DNA of 64,000 bases from Pontiella sulfatireligans (GCF_900890705.1 NZ_CAAHFH010000001.1:3534001-3598000); one strand, 5' to 3'. Counted from the stretch's first letter, positions 19,033-28,836 are shown. Translations and numbers: made by a program. Notes: generated by a model from the sequence alone, not told the origin.

Positions 19033-19068
19033 AAAACGGCGTGGCCCTCGGGTTCACGCCGTTTTTTT
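19033..19068 (+). terminator. Rho-independent terminator of the PEP-CTERM gene
   Basis: AAAACGGCGTG, a short loop and CACGCCGTTTTTTT follow the stop codon by about 20 bases. Confidence 0.9.
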
Positions 19069-19107
19069 GGTTCATGATCCGTAGGATCGCCTGTGCTTTT
19101 TTGACTA

Positions 19108-19178
19108 AATCGCACATGTATTTGAAACAAATCCATATATCCATCTGGAAAAAACTATGTTTTAGTTGATGTATATTC
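19108..19178 (+). promoter_or_regulatory. AraC-type promoter block with long spacer (GH150-like copy 2)
   Basis: AATCGCACATG and ATCCATATATCC are the half-sites in the usual register. The -10-like TTGATGTATATTC lies about 12 bases further downstream than in most blocks, roughly one helical turn. Confidence 0.5.
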
Positions 19179-19212
19179 GGCCTACGCTGTCGAATCGAAG
19201 AGAGGAATCAAA

Positions 19213-22200
19213 ATGAAACTTAAAACAGGTTTGATGGTATGCGGTCTGGTACTGGCGGTAAGCACACAGGCCATCGTGATTAACTTCACCGAGGTCGGAT
19301 ACACCAATGTCGGCTCTGTCTCCGTCGGTTCGGTTGCGGTGGGCGGAACCGCCACATCGACCACCTACACCGTATCCGGCGTGGATCTCGACGGTGACAG
19401 CACCAACGACTCATTCACGGTGCATATCGATGTATCTAGCAGCAACGGAGCCATCAGCTGGGATGCGGGCGGTGACGAGTACGACCACAACGGCAACTCA
19501 CTGAACATTGGCGAAGACATGACGTTTGAATATGCCGGTATTTCGGGAACGTTTTCAGGGGGAGGAACAGCCACACTCAACAGCTTCACATTCACGGAAA
19601 TCGAAATGAAGCGCTGGCAGGCATTCAAGGACGCCTACGTCATTGTGCAGTCCAGCACCACCGGTGCTGTCCAGACCGCGAACACATACGCCCTGTCCGA
19701 TGATGACTTCACCATTGTACCGACGGATCATCCAACCAACACCGTCGAGACCTGCTCCTTTAATCCTACTCGTTTCAATTTCACGGTGGATGTTGACACC
19801 CCGCTGCTGGATGACGGGCTGCAAAGTTTTGAGACGGGTTATACTGTTTACCAGGTCCGGACAGCCCGGAACAGCGGCACTTATATTGTCGGCAGCAGCT
19901 ACGAGGGAACCGTATTCGGCATGTCCACCAACGGCGAGATGCTCTGGACCAATGAACTTTCAGGGTTCGTCAACCACGACATATACTGCGAAGACCTCAC
20001 CGGAGATGGTGTGGATGAAATCCTGGCGGCCAATGCGGACGGCACACTCTACTGCCTGGACAGCAATGGAGATGATCTCTGGCAATTCAAGACCAACAAC
20101 GCCCTGATGAACGCCGTGTGCGTGATCCACTCCAACACGACCCCCTATGTGGCCTGCGGCGGTTTCGACCAACGGCTCTACTGGCTGACGGCCTCCGGTC
20201 AGCATATCAAAACGGTCCACTCCGACACCTATTCGCAGGATACCACATGGGGCGATGTGCCCGCGCCTCCGCCGGACGGCGAACATAATGTTAATTTCCT
20301 GCGGGTCATGAAGTATCCCGACGGCTCGGAAGATCTGGTCATGCACAGCACCGTGGGCTGGTCGTCTAAAGGCCATCTCTACTGGTTTGACCCTTTGGCC
20401 GATATGCCGCACCAGACCGACAAGGTTGACAAGGCGTTTGCCACCGACAACGCCGGCTATATTTCGGAATACGACACAGATGGCGACGGCACCAACGAGT
20501 TCTTCATGGGTAGCTCCGGACACCGGGATTCGGCCTGCATGACCAAGTTTGACCCTGCAACGCAGACATTCAGCATGTTCTCCATTACCGATGCCTTTTC
20601 CCTCAGCTCCTACTCGGATACCCATTACAAGGTGGCGGAACCGGTCGTCATCCCGGACGGAACGAACTATCTGCACCTGATTCTGCACGGCCACCACATC
20701 CTGCTCGTTCAACCGGACATGAATACCAACTCCGTGGAGTTCCTGAAAAGCTCCTATTCCTTCTACGACGTATGCACCCTTCCCGACCAACCGGAAACGC
20801 TCATCCTTTCGAGTGTGCAGAGCGGCGGTAGCTGCATTCATCTGCTGAACACCAGCAACGCGTTCTGGAAATCAGCCTTTATCAACCTCGAGCCGCCCGG
20901 AAAAATCGCAACCATTCTTGCCAACACAGATAATGTTTGGTCGAACCTCGCCTCGTTCACTCAGCCCGGATGGGAGAATCCGGAAACGGTCTATCTAATG
21001 ACCGACCAAGACGACCTCGGCCCTCTCGGCGGCTATTTCCACGATATTACAAACAACTATGCCAGCCCGGTTATGCTCAACTGGCTCGGCGCATTTCAAA
21101 AACAGACAACCAACTGGCGCACGTCCGCAAACGGGTTCACAAATGAAGAGTACAGCACGAGACTTAAGGGCGATATATCCGCCTATTCGCTCACGCAGCA
21201 GCAGGCGGTCGATCAGTTTACTCCCCACTATGCCGGCGTACCGGGTATTGCGGCCTGGTTCGGGCACGGGAACGACCCCAACTGGTATCAGCCGGAAACG
21301 ATCACCAACATCCTCGACAATGCAGCCGGAAAAATAACGGTCATGCTGTGGCCGGAAACCGGCGCCGATTTCACAACGAACTTCACGTTTGTTCTGGATT
21401 ATCTGTTCCATCCCGTTGCGACCCACGCACAGGGAAGAAATGCGATCGTCTATTTCCGCTCAAAAGGACCGCAGTGGCAATCGGATGTCTACCGCCCTCA
21501 CTGGAGCCGCTTCCTGTCCGGCGAGTTTGCAGATTCCTTCGTGCCGGCTCTCGAAGAAACCGGCACCCGCTCGCCGGATCTGAGTGTGGCCGGGCGCATG
21601 GGCCTTTGGGCCAGCGGCGCGGCCGATGCCTGGGGCGCACGCGCGGTGCCGGACAATGCCCGCTATTACAACCAGCGCAACCACTGCAACCAGCGTCTGC
21701 TTAACCATTTCCTGCGCAATTCGATCTACAATATCGCCTGCGGGGCCCGGTATATTAACAACTTTGACTCAACCGATGAATACATGAGCATCCTTTGGGG
21801 CCTGATTGCCAAAGGCGCGCTCTATGTTCCGCAGCGTTCAGAGATCGTCAGCATCAACCCGGTCTTCCTCGGCATGACCGAGCCCGACGCGCGTTTCGAT
21901 GCCCAGGACCGGCAGGAAAAGTTCAGCACCTGGTACGACGAGACATGGGAAGCAAATAACCCGATGGTCATCAGCCGCAAGGGAACGGAATGGGCCGGCT
22001 CGCCCGTTACCGAGTGGGATTTCTCACGCTACGCCTCCGGTGTCAAGGAGCGTCGCTCCGACTACCTGCCCCCCTGCCCGAACGGGATCGTCATGATCGC
22101 TCCGCCGCAACAGGGAGTGTTTGCCGACACCAACGCCGTACGCGGCGCGATGGTTGATAACTTGCACCCGATGTACAAAAGCATCCTACAGCAGTTCAAC

Positions 22201-22953
22201 TCGGATGGCCGCGACTATATTTCGGCTGATGGCACCACGACATACGATGCGGACACCTACTACACCGATATCGAAGCAAGCATCACCAATGCGGCCAAAC
22301 AGCTGCCGCTGACTGTTTCCGGCGACGTGGCCTGGGTTTGTGCGCAGACAGCTTCAAACCATCTGCGCCTGACGCTGATCGACAGCGGCTACCTCAACCC
22401 GAAGGCGCGCACCGCCACCGTGACCTTCAACACCGTTACGCCGGCCGCCATGACCGACATGCTCGACGATACGGACTTCACCATTACCGATGCAACGGCA
22501 ACCGTCGATGTCCCGCTCGGTCTGTTCCGCTTCATCGATATCGAGCTGAGCGAACCGTTTTTCCCATCAAACGGATGGGGGGAATTTGCAAGCAACCATG
22601 GACTGACCGGCAATTCGCAGGCCGACAAGGACAACGATGGACAGATTGATCTCCATGAGTTTGCCCTCGGCGGCAATCCGACCAACCCAAGCGCGCTTGG
22701 AACCGCACCTTCCATCGCATACGGCGCGGACGACAACGTCAGCCTCTTCAACTGGGAATCCGCCCACACCAATCCGGGCATCACCTACATCGCCGAATGG
22801 ACGGACAACCTGGTTTCCAATGATTGGAAAAACACATGGGGTTCAACAAACAGTACATCGACCGCTAATCCAGCCTACAACGAAACTGAGCGAAAGGTTT
22901 ACGGAGGCACCAACGACAACCTGTTTATGCGGTTAAAAGTCTCCCAGCCTTGA
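19213..22953 (+). CDS. GH150 lambda-carrageenase-like protein, copy 2
   Basis: 1246 residues; GAGAGGAATCAAA precedes the ATG and a signal peptide ends near AVSTQA. The N-terminal ~200 residues (INFTEVGYTNVGSVSVGS...) are a different module from that of copy 1. The propeller follows (VGSSYEGTVFGMSTNGE, DLTGDGVDEILAANADG, DTDGDGTNEFFMGSS). The C-terminal half has GHGNDPNWYQPETI, LWPETGAD, ALEETGTRSPDLS and GRMGLWASGA. It ends with the shared tail (NDGQIDLHEFALGGNPTN ... EWTDNL ... YGGTNDNLF). Likely a secreted endo-lambda-carrageenase; the swap of N-terminal module suggests a different substrate form or different attachment. It is alone behind a terminator and its own promoter block. Confidence 0.6.
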   Translation: MKLKTGLMVCGLVLAVSTQAIVINFTEVGYTNVGSVSVGSVAVGGTATSTTYTVSGVDLDGDSTNDSFTVHIDVSSSNGAISWDAGGDEYDHNGNSLNIGEDMTFEYAGISGTFSGGGTATLNSFTFTEIEMKRWQAFKDAYVIVQSSTTGAVQTANTYALSDDDFTIVPTDHPTNTVETCSFNPTRFNFTVDVDTPLLDDGLQSFETGYTVYQVRTARNSGTYIVGSSYEGTVFGMSTNGEMLWTNELSGFVNHDIYCEDLTGDGVDEILAANADGTLYCLDSNGDDLWQFKTNNALMNAVCVIHSNTTPYVACGGFDQRLYWLTASGQHIKTVHSDTYSQDTTWGDVPAPPPDGEHNVNFLRVMKYPDGSEDLVMHSTVGWSSKGHLYWFDPLADMPHQTDKVDKAFATDNAGYISEYDTDGDGTNEFFMGSSGHRDSACMTKFDPATQTFSMFSITDAFSLSSYSDTHYKVAEPVVIPDGTNYLHLILHGHHILLVQPDMNTNSVEFLKSSYSFYDVCTLPDQPETLILSSVQSGGSCIHLLNTSNAFWKSAFINLEPPGKIATILANTDNVWSNLASFTQPGWENPETVYLMTDQDDLGPLGGYFHDITNNYASPVMLNWLGAFQKQTTNWRTSANGFTNEEYSTRLKGDISAYSLTQQQAVDQFTPHYAGVPGIAAWFGHGNDPNWYQPETITNILDNAAGKITVMLWPETGADFTTNFTFVLDYLFHPVATHAQGRNAIVYFRSKGPQWQSDVYRPHWSRFLSGEFADSFVPALEETGTRSPDLSVAGRMGLWASGAADAWGARAVPDNARYYNQRNHCNQRLLNHFLRNSIYNIACGARYINNFDSTDEYMSILWGLIAKGALYVPQRSEIVSINPVFLGMTEPDARFDAQDRQEKFSTWYDETWEANNPMVISRKGTEWAGSPVTEWDFSRYASGVKERRSDYLPPCPNGIVMIAPPQQGVFADTNAVRGAMVDNLHPMYKSILQQFNSDGRDYISADGTTTYDADTYYTDIEASITNAAKQLPLTVSGDVAWVCAQTASNHLRLTLIDSGYLNPKARTATVTFNTVTPAAMTDMLDDTDFTITDATATVDVPLGLFRFIDIELSEPFFPSNGWGEFASNHGLTGNSQADKDNDGQIDLHEFALGGNPTNPSALGTAPSIAYGADDNVSLFNWESAHTNPGITYIAEWTDNLVSNDWKNTWGSTNSTSTANPAYNETERKVYGGTNDNLFMRLKVSQP

Positions 22954-22954
22954 G

Positions 22955-22987
22955 TTCCAGCCTCTGGAAAGTTCCAACCTTTGGGAA
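22955..22987. repeat. Pair of short TTCCA/TGGAA palindromes
   Basis: TTCCAGCCTCTGGAA and TTCCAACCTTTGGGAA stand side by side immediately after the stop codon. There is no T-run. Confidence 0.5.
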
Positions 22988-22995
22988 TGTGGCGA

Positions 22996-23054
22996 AATCC
23001 CGTACAAATAAGACGCAAGAGTGCATGTCATTCCCGTCCAATTTATTCATCCTT
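22996..23054 (+). promoter_or_regulatory. AraC-type tandem-repeat promoter block (GH150-like copies 3 and 4)
   Basis: AATCCCGTACAAA, GACGCAAGA and GTGCATGTC fit the block with the second half-site in register. TTCATCCTTATG occupies the -10 position. Confidence 0.5.
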
Positions 23055-23094
23055 ATGCGTTATGTCGGAAACCCAACAAGGATCGCGAAAAACT

Positions 23095-25926
23095 ATGAAT
23101 ACTAAAGCCGCTCTGATTTCCACTTTGGCGTTGGCCGTGACTACCATTCACGCACAACCCATCACAAGCATCGACACTGGCCGCACCATCAGCAAAGTGC
23201 GCACGGCCAGCAAGAACGGTGCGACCTATATCGTTGCCAGCTCCTACAAAGGAACGGTCATGGCTATCAGCCCCAAAGGTTCCATTGGCTGGAAAAACGA
23301 GCTGTCCGGCTTTATGAACCACGATGTCTGGTGCGCGGACATCACCGGAGACCGGACCGACGAAATCTTTGCCGCCAATGCCGACGGCTCCCTCTACTGC
23401 CTTGATTCCAATGGCAAGCTGCTCTGGACATTCAAGCCTAACGAAGCGCCGATGAATTCGGTCTGCGTCGTTCATAAAGACAAGACGCCATACGTTGTTT
23501 GCGGCGGATACGACAACCAGATTCACTATCTGTCGACGGCCGGCGAGCTGGTCAAAACGATCCACTCCAATACCTATTCGAAGGAAAAGCCGTGGGGCAA
23601 GGGTCATAAAATACTTCCGCCGGCCAACACGCACGAAACCAACTTTGTCCGTCCGCTTCGCCGGGCAAACGGAACCGAAGCCTTGGTTGTGCATGGCGCC
23701 ATCTGGAGCACGTCCGCCGGCGGATCGCTCTACTGCTTTGAACTGCTCGAAGAAAAACCCTACCAAATCTTCAAGTCCAAAAGCGGCGTTGGCGATCTGC
23801 GCTCGGTTGATGTAGACGGCGATGGCAACGATGAAGTCATCATCGGCGCAACCTCCATGATTCAGAACGCGCATATCAGCGTGATCGACCTCAAGAAAGA
23901 GGAACAAAAACAATTCCAGCCTTCCAGTCTTCGGAAACAGATCGACGGATTCGGGTATCGCGTCGTCCAATCGGAACTCATTAAACAGGGCAATGAAAAA
24001 CAGTTGTTCGTTCTGTTTGGTTCCAAAATCATTCTGCTCCCGATCGATCTCGATGAGGCCGATCCAAAAAAAACGGAGGTGCTGGCAAACCGTTTTTCCT
24101 ACAACGACATGTGGAAGGCCGAAGACAAAAACATCATCGTACTCGCCAGCGCCCAGAGCGGCGGAAGCTGCATCCACCTGATCAACCTCGATTCCAAAGA
24201 CTGGAAAACCGAATACGCCAACCTGGCGCCGCCCGGAAACATTACAGCCATCCTTGAGAAAACCGCCGAAGCGCGGGAGCAGCTTAAGTCGTTCAAAAAG
24301 CCCGCATGGGAAAAGGATATCCCCACCGTGACGTTCATTTCTGAAAGCCGCAAAGGTTCCGGCGGCCCCTATATTGAAGCCATCGAAAAAGCCGGATACA
24401 AGAGCCCGGTCTTTCTGGGCGGGAAACATCTTCCACGGGTGGAAAACGTCGACCGAACCAACGTCCATCCCGACTATCAGAAAAAGCGCGACAAACGGAA
24501 AAAATATGTCCTGACCAGCGATGAGATGACCAAAGAGCTGGTCGACACCTTCGAGGGAGTCCCCGGAATCGCCTACTGGGGAGGGCACGGCAACGATCCC
24601 TACCAGACCAGCCTCGAAACCCAGAAAAAGATTTTCGATGCAGGGAAGGCCAAAGGCAAGAAGGTCGTCACCATCTATCCCGAGCTCGAGAACCACGACG
24701 ACGCCTTTGCGCAAGTGCTGCAAGACCATTTCTATCCCATGGCTGCACATGCACAGAAAACGGGAAACAATATCTTCGTTCGCACCAAGCATGCCTTCTG
24801 GAACGGGATCGCCTATATGCCGATGTGGTCCGGCCTGATCTCCGGCGAATATGCCGATGTATTTATTCCTGCTCTGGAAGAAACGACCGATAAGACCATG
24901 GAAGTCAGCGTCGCCGCCCGTCTTGGAATCTGGACGGCCGGTTCGGTGGACCAATGGGGTGCACGCTGCGCGCGCGACAACACCAGCTTTGACCGCACGC
25001 GCCAGCACTCGCACCAGATGCTGCCGAACCATTTCCTCCGCCAGATGATCTACAACATTTCCTGCGGCGCCACCTACCTCAACAACTTTTCGGTGGATCA
25101 GGACTACATGTCCTTCCTCTGGGAGCTGATTGCCGAAGGCGCGCTCTATGTGCCCGCCCGCAACGAGCTGCTCAGCCTTTCCCCCGTCCACCTCAGCATG
25201 CTGGAGCCCGACGAACGCTTCCTCGATACCGGCAACAACGTCAAGTGGATGACCTTCTTCAACCAGGAGGAGGAAGACGCCAACCCGATGGTCTTCGGCC
25301 GCCTCAACGGCACCTGGCCGGGCGCACCCGTAACCGAGTGGGACTTTTCGCGCTACGCCGCCGGCGTCAAGGAACGCCGCCTCAACTACCTGCCGCCTTA
25401 CGCCAATGGCATCGTGATGCTCACCCCGCCTCAGGCCGGCAAGTTTGCCGATCGCGCCGCGCCGCGCGGCAAGCTGACCGACCACCTGCACCCGATGTAC
25501 AAGAACATCATGAAGGAATACATCACCGACGGCCGGAACTATTATTCCGCCGACGGCACCCAAACCTTCGTGGCGGATGAATACTACAAAACCATCGAAG
25601 CCGACATTGCGGCTAGCGCCAAACTGTTGCCGCTGACCGTCTCCGGCGACGTTGCCTGGGTCTGCGCGCAGACCGCCCCCACCCACCTGCGCCTCACACT
25701 GATCGACGGCGGCTACATCAACCCATCCGCCAAAACCGCCATCGTAAAATTCCAGACCGTGCAGCCCGTTAAAATGACCGACCTGCTAAGCAAGGAAACC
25801 TTCGATCTGGGCTTGGAGGGGCAGACGCCGTCTGCCCAGGCGCACAGCGTGCGCCCCTCCATTCAAATCGAAATTCCCACCGGCCTCTTCCGCTTCATCG
25901 ACATTGAGCTGAAGGATTCGTTTTAA
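23095..25926 (+). CDS. GH150 lambda-carrageenase-like protein, copy 3 (minimal architecture)
   Basis: 943 residues from ATG 23095, where a signal peptide begins (NTKAALISTLALAVTTIHA); an upstream frame from 22981 runs through the promoter and is rejected. The propeller starts at once (ITSIDTGRTISKVRTASK, ANADGSLYCLDSNGKLLW) and the C-terminal half has GHGNDPYQTSLET, IYPELENHD and ALEETTDKTMEVS. It lacks the extra N-terminal module and the shared tail; the total is close to the ~940 residues I recall for the Pseudoalteromonas lambda-carrageenase. It therefore defines the core of the family here. Oddity: a 46-bp cluster of perfect hairpins at 25815-25860 encodes a 15-residue insertion absent from the paralogues. 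Followed after 42 bases by copy 4, likely co-transcribed. Confidence 0.65.
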   Translation: MNTKAALISTLALAVTTIHAQPITSIDTGRTISKVRTASKNGATYIVASSYKGTVMAISPKGSIGWKNELSGFMNHDVWCADITGDRTDEIFAANADGSLYCLDSNGKLLWTFKPNEAPMNSVCVVHKDKTPYVVCGGYDNQIHYLSTAGELVKTIHSNTYSKEKPWGKGHKILPPANTHETNFVRPLRRANGTEALVVHGAIWSTSAGGSLYCFELLEEKPYQIFKSKSGVGDLRSVDVDGDGNDEVIIGATSMIQNAHISVIDLKKEEQKQFQPSSLRKQIDGFGYRVVQSELIKQGNEKQLFVLFGSKIILLPIDLDEADPKKTEVLANRFSYNDMWKAEDKNIIVLASAQSGGSCIHLINLDSKDWKTEYANLAPPGNITAILEKTAEAREQLKSFKKPAWEKDIPTVTFISESRKGSGGPYIEAIEKAGYKSPVFLGGKHLPRVENVDRTNVHPDYQKKRDKRKKYVLTSDEMTKELVDTFEGVPGIAYWGGHGNDPYQTSLETQKKIFDAGKAKGKKVVTIYPELENHDDAFAQVLQDHFYPMAAHAQKTGNNIFVRTKHAFWNGIAYMPMWSGLISGEYADVFIPALEETTDKTMEVSVAARLGIWTAGSVDQWGARCARDNTSFDRTRQHSHQMLPNHFLRQMIYNISCGATYLNNFSVDQDYMSFLWELIAEGALYVPARNELLSLSPVHLSMLEPDERFLDTGNNVKWMTFFNQEEEDANPMVFGRLNGTWPGAPVTEWDFSRYAAGVKERRLNYLPPYANGIVMLTPPQAGKFADRAAPRGKLTDHLHPMYKNIMKEYITDGRNYYSADGTQTFVADEYYKTIEADIAASAKLLPLTVSGDVAWVCAQTAPTHLRLTLIDGGYINPSAKTAIVKFQTVQPVKMTDLLSKETFDLGLEGQTPSAQAHSVRPSIQIEIPTGLFRFIDIELKDSF
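25815..25860 (+). repeat. Palindromic repeat inside a coding region
   Basis: An outer stem GGAGGGGC/GCCCCTCC encloses two perfect hairpins, GGGCAGAC-GCC-GTCTGCCC and GGCGCAC-AGC-GTGCGCC. It is read through as LEGQTPSAQAHSVRPS in the linker before the last conserved strand of the enzyme. The paralogues have about 10 fewer residues at this place. Confidence 0.7.
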
Positions 25927-25968
25927 TGAAAACAAACGCTGCGCAGCCGAAAACAGGAAACAGATTCA

Positions 25969-28836
25969 ATGACGAATAGATGCCTTGCTCTGCTCACCAT
26001 CGCATTAATCGAAAGCGTTGTTTTCGGTGGCCCGGCCATCTCCAGCATCGAGACCGGTCATACCATTACCAAGGTCCGCTCGGCCAAGACCGGAAAAACC
26101 CCCTTCATCGTGGCGAGCAGCTATGAAGGCACCGTCCTGGGCATCACCTACAGCGGGGAGATCGGGTGGACAAACAAGCTCTCCGGCTTCGTGAATCACG
26201 ATGTATGGTGTGCGGATATCGACGGCGATGGTTCCGATGAAATTCTGACCGCCAACGCTGACGGAAGCGTTTACTGCCTGAATGCGAAAGGCGAACTCCA
26301 ATGGCAGTTCAAAGTCAATGATGTGCCGATGTATTCAGTCTGCGTGATTCAGAACGGAAAGAAGCCATACATCGCATGCGGCGGGTTTGATCTGAACATG
26401 TATTATCTCGATGCAGCGGGCGAATTGCTTAAGACCGTCCCATCATCGACGTACAGCCAGCAGCGGATTTGGCATAAAGGGTCGGAGGCCCCCGGCAACG
26501 TGCACAACGTTAACTTTGTGCGTCCGCTTCCATTGCCCGATGGCCGTGAAATTCTGGCCATGGCGGGCTTCAACAACCACATGCAGGATGCGGGAGTTCT
26601 CTACGAATTCGATCGGCTCGCCACACTCCCGAAATCAAAAAAAGGCATGGACATCAAGGGGCTTAAAACACTCGGCGACATGCATGTTTGTGATGCAGAC
26701 GGGGATGGCGTCAGCGAAGTTCTGTTTGGAACTTCCCAGCATATCAACACCACCGCATTCGGAATTTATGATGTGGCGAACGACACATACTCGAGCGTCA
26801 ATCTCTCCCCGCTGAGAAAGAAAATCGGGCGCTCCCACTATCTCGTAATTCAACCGCGCGTAATTCCCGATGAAGATAGCTTCCGCTATTTTATCCTGAT
26901 GGGGCCTTCAATTGTTTTGCTGCCACCGGACCTCAACGTAAAAAAGGCCGAAGTGATCGGCACGAAGTATTGCTACAACGACCTGTGGCAGGTGTCTGAC
27001 ACAAAATTCCTGATCGCCAGCTCGCAGAGCGGCGGCAGCTGCATTCATCTGCTGGACACCGCTCATCCGGACTGGAAAGCGGCATATGAAAAACTGGAGC
27101 CGACCGGCAATCTGGTACACATCCACGCCCGACGCGCCGAGTTGGACCAACAGGTTGCCCGGTTCAAACGCCCTGCGCATGAGAAAAAGGGCAGAGCACG
27201 CCCGCCCGTTTATTTCATGACCGAAAACATGAGCACCCCTGAACTTGAAACACTCGCAAAGCGGTTGGAAACGCAGAACCCGGCCATTCAATTCCTGGCC
27301 AGCAAATCCACATCAAAAGTTCAGTATCCGCCGAGCTGGAACCGAGACACAATCGTTACCAACGAAAAATACCGCAACACCAAAGACGGCCGTCACGACT
27401 ATGAAGACCCGAACATGGATCAGGCCGGGATTTTAAATCTCTTGGGGCCCACGATTGATGGAGACCCGCAAGGAGCCGCCTATTGGGGCGGGCACGGAAA
27501 CGACCCTCTGTTTTTCAGCCTGGAAACGCGCTATGCACTGGTTGACCGCGCATTTAAAGACGGGGGCAAAAAGACGGTTCAAATCTTCCCGGAAATGGAG
27601 CACTGCGATGCGGACTTCGAATGGGTGGTCGACAACCTGTTCGTGCCTTTTGCGGCATACTGCGAAACCCGGAACGCGAACATCTATCTGCGGTGTAAGA
27701 ATATTTCCTGGACCGGAAATGTATATCAAAAATCATTCAAACCCGGTGCAGATAAACCGATGTGGAATGTCCTCCTGTCCGGTGAATATGCCGATGTATT
27801 CGTCCCGTCTATGGAGGAAACAACGGATAAAACCATGGAAATCAGCCTCGCCGGACGCATGGGACTCTGGGCCAGCGGGGCGGTCAACAGCTGGGGCACG
27901 CGAGCTGTGCGCGACAATCCCAGCTATGATCGTTCGCGCCAGTACAGCAACCAGATGCTGCCCAATCATTTTCTGCTGAATTTGGTGTTCCATGTCGCCA
28001 ACGGCGGACAATACCTGAACAACTTTCCGGTTGATCAGGAATACATGAGCATTCTCTGGGAACTGATCGCATCCGGCGCCCTTTATGTGCCGCATCGCGA
28101 CGAAATCCTTAGTATTAACCCCGTCCACTTGAGCATGGACAATCCCCATCCGCGCTACATGAAGGAAGCCCACGAAGCGAAGTGGAACACCTTTTACAAC
28201 GAAATCGATGAAACCGGAAACCCCATGGTGTTCAGCCGCATGAACGCCACATGGATGGGCGCACAAACAACGCCGTGGGACTACTCCAACTATGCCGCGG
28301 CCGTCAAAGAACGCCGCTTGAACTTTATCGCTCCGTTCCCCAATGGGATGGTCCTGATCACGCCGCCGCAGGAAGGCCCTTTGGCGGACCAAACGGTTCC
28401 CCGCGGAAAATTGACCGATCACCTGCACCCACTCTACCGGAACATCATGCAGGAGTTCATTACGGACGGGCACAGCTATATCGCAGCCGACGGAAATTCA
28501 ACCCATGCGGCTAACACCTACTACACCACCGTCAGGGATGCGATCGCCGAGAAGGCAAAGCTGCTTCCGCTGACCGTAGCCGGCGATGTCGGCTGGGTTG
28601 TCGCCCAGTCCGCTCCGAAGCGCCTGCGTCTAACGCTGGTCGACTCAGGCTACATCAACCCGAAGGCCCGAACAGCCACCACAAAATTTAACACGGTGAA
28701 ACCGATCCGGATCACCGATGTGCTGACCGGTCAAACCATCCCGATGCAGAATGAGAACACAGCCGAAATTAAGGTGCAGCTCGGCAGCTTCCGCTTCATC
28801 GATATTGAGCTGAAAGAACCCTTCACCGGGAAATAG
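25969..28836 (+). CDS. GH150 lambda-carrageenase-like protein, copy 4 (minimal architecture)
   Basis: 955 residues with a signal peptide (RCLALLTIALIESVVFG), starting at an ATG behind CAGGAAACAG. The propeller (ISSIETGHTITKVRSAKT, DIDGDGSDEILTANADGS, DADGDGVSEVLFGTS) is followed by the conserved half with GHGNDPLFFSLET, IFPEMEHCD, SMEETTDKTMEIS and GRMGLWASGA. Like copy 3 it has neither the extra N-terminal module nor the tail and stops at FRFIDIELKEPF. Compared with copy 3 it has insertions around 27120-27420 (e.g. NAKNRDGRHDYED-like region), so the pair is not a recent duplication. Probably an endo-lambda-carrageenase or a relative with a shifted sulfation preference. Confidence 0.62.
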   Translation: MTNRCLALLTIALIESVVFGGPAISSIETGHTITKVRSAKTGKTPFIVASSYEGTVLGITYSGEIGWTNKLSGFVNHDVWCADIDGDGSDEILTANADGSVYCLNAKGELQWQFKVNDVPMYSVCVIQNGKKPYIACGGFDLNMYYLDAAGELLKTVPSSTYSQQRIWHKGSEAPGNVHNVNFVRPLPLPDGREILAMAGFNNHMQDAGVLYEFDRLATLPKSKKGMDIKGLKTLGDMHVCDADGDGVSEVLFGTSQHINTTAFGIYDVANDTYSSVNLSPLRKKIGRSHYLVIQPRVIPDEDSFRYFILMGPSIVLLPPDLNVKKAEVIGTKYCYNDLWQVSDTKFLIASSQSGGSCIHLLDTAHPDWKAAYEKLEPTGNLVHIHARRAELDQQVARFKRPAHEKKGRARPPVYFMTENMSTPELETLAKRLETQNPAIQFLASKSTSKVQYPPSWNRDTIVTNEKYRNTKDGRHDYEDPNMDQAGILNLLGPTIDGDPQGAAYWGGHGNDPLFFSLETRYALVDRAFKDGGKKTVQIFPEMEHCDADFEWVVDNLFVPFAAYCETRNANIYLRCKNISWTGNVYQKSFKPGADKPMWNVLLSGEYADVFVPSMEETTDKTMEISLAGRMGLWASGAVNSWGTRAVRDNPSYDRSRQYSNQMLPNHFLLNLVFHVANGGQYLNNFPVDQEYMSILWELIASGALYVPHRDEILSINPVHLSMDNPHPRYMKEAHEAKWNTFYNEIDETGNPMVFSRMNATWMGAQTTPWDYSNYAAAVKERRLNFIAPFPNGMVLITPPQEGPLADQTVPRGKLTDHLHPLYRNIMQEFITDGHSYIAADGNSTHAANTYYTTVRDAIAEKAKLLPLTVAGDVGWVVAQSAPKRLRLTLVDSGYINPKARTATTKFNTVKPIRITDVLTGQTIPMQNENTAEIKVQLGSFRFIDIELKEPFTGK

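Noticed and set aside
22981..23094. Upstream extension of GH150-like copy 3
   Set aside because: Would translate through the operator block; the signal peptide starts exactly at 23095.
23053..25686. Antisense open frame of 877 codons opposite GH150-like copy 3
   Set aside because: Its composition (runs of Val, Gly, Asp, Phe and His-Val) is what a shadow of a GC-rich third-position gene looks like. The sense frame has a signal peptide and three paralogues.
10994..28836. Propeller-containing proteins read as PQQ-dependent dehydrogenases
   Set aside because: The blades resemble PQQ/FG-GAP repeats, but the larger conserved half has no dehydrogenase features, and all four share GGHGNDP, PE and EET motifs outside the propeller.
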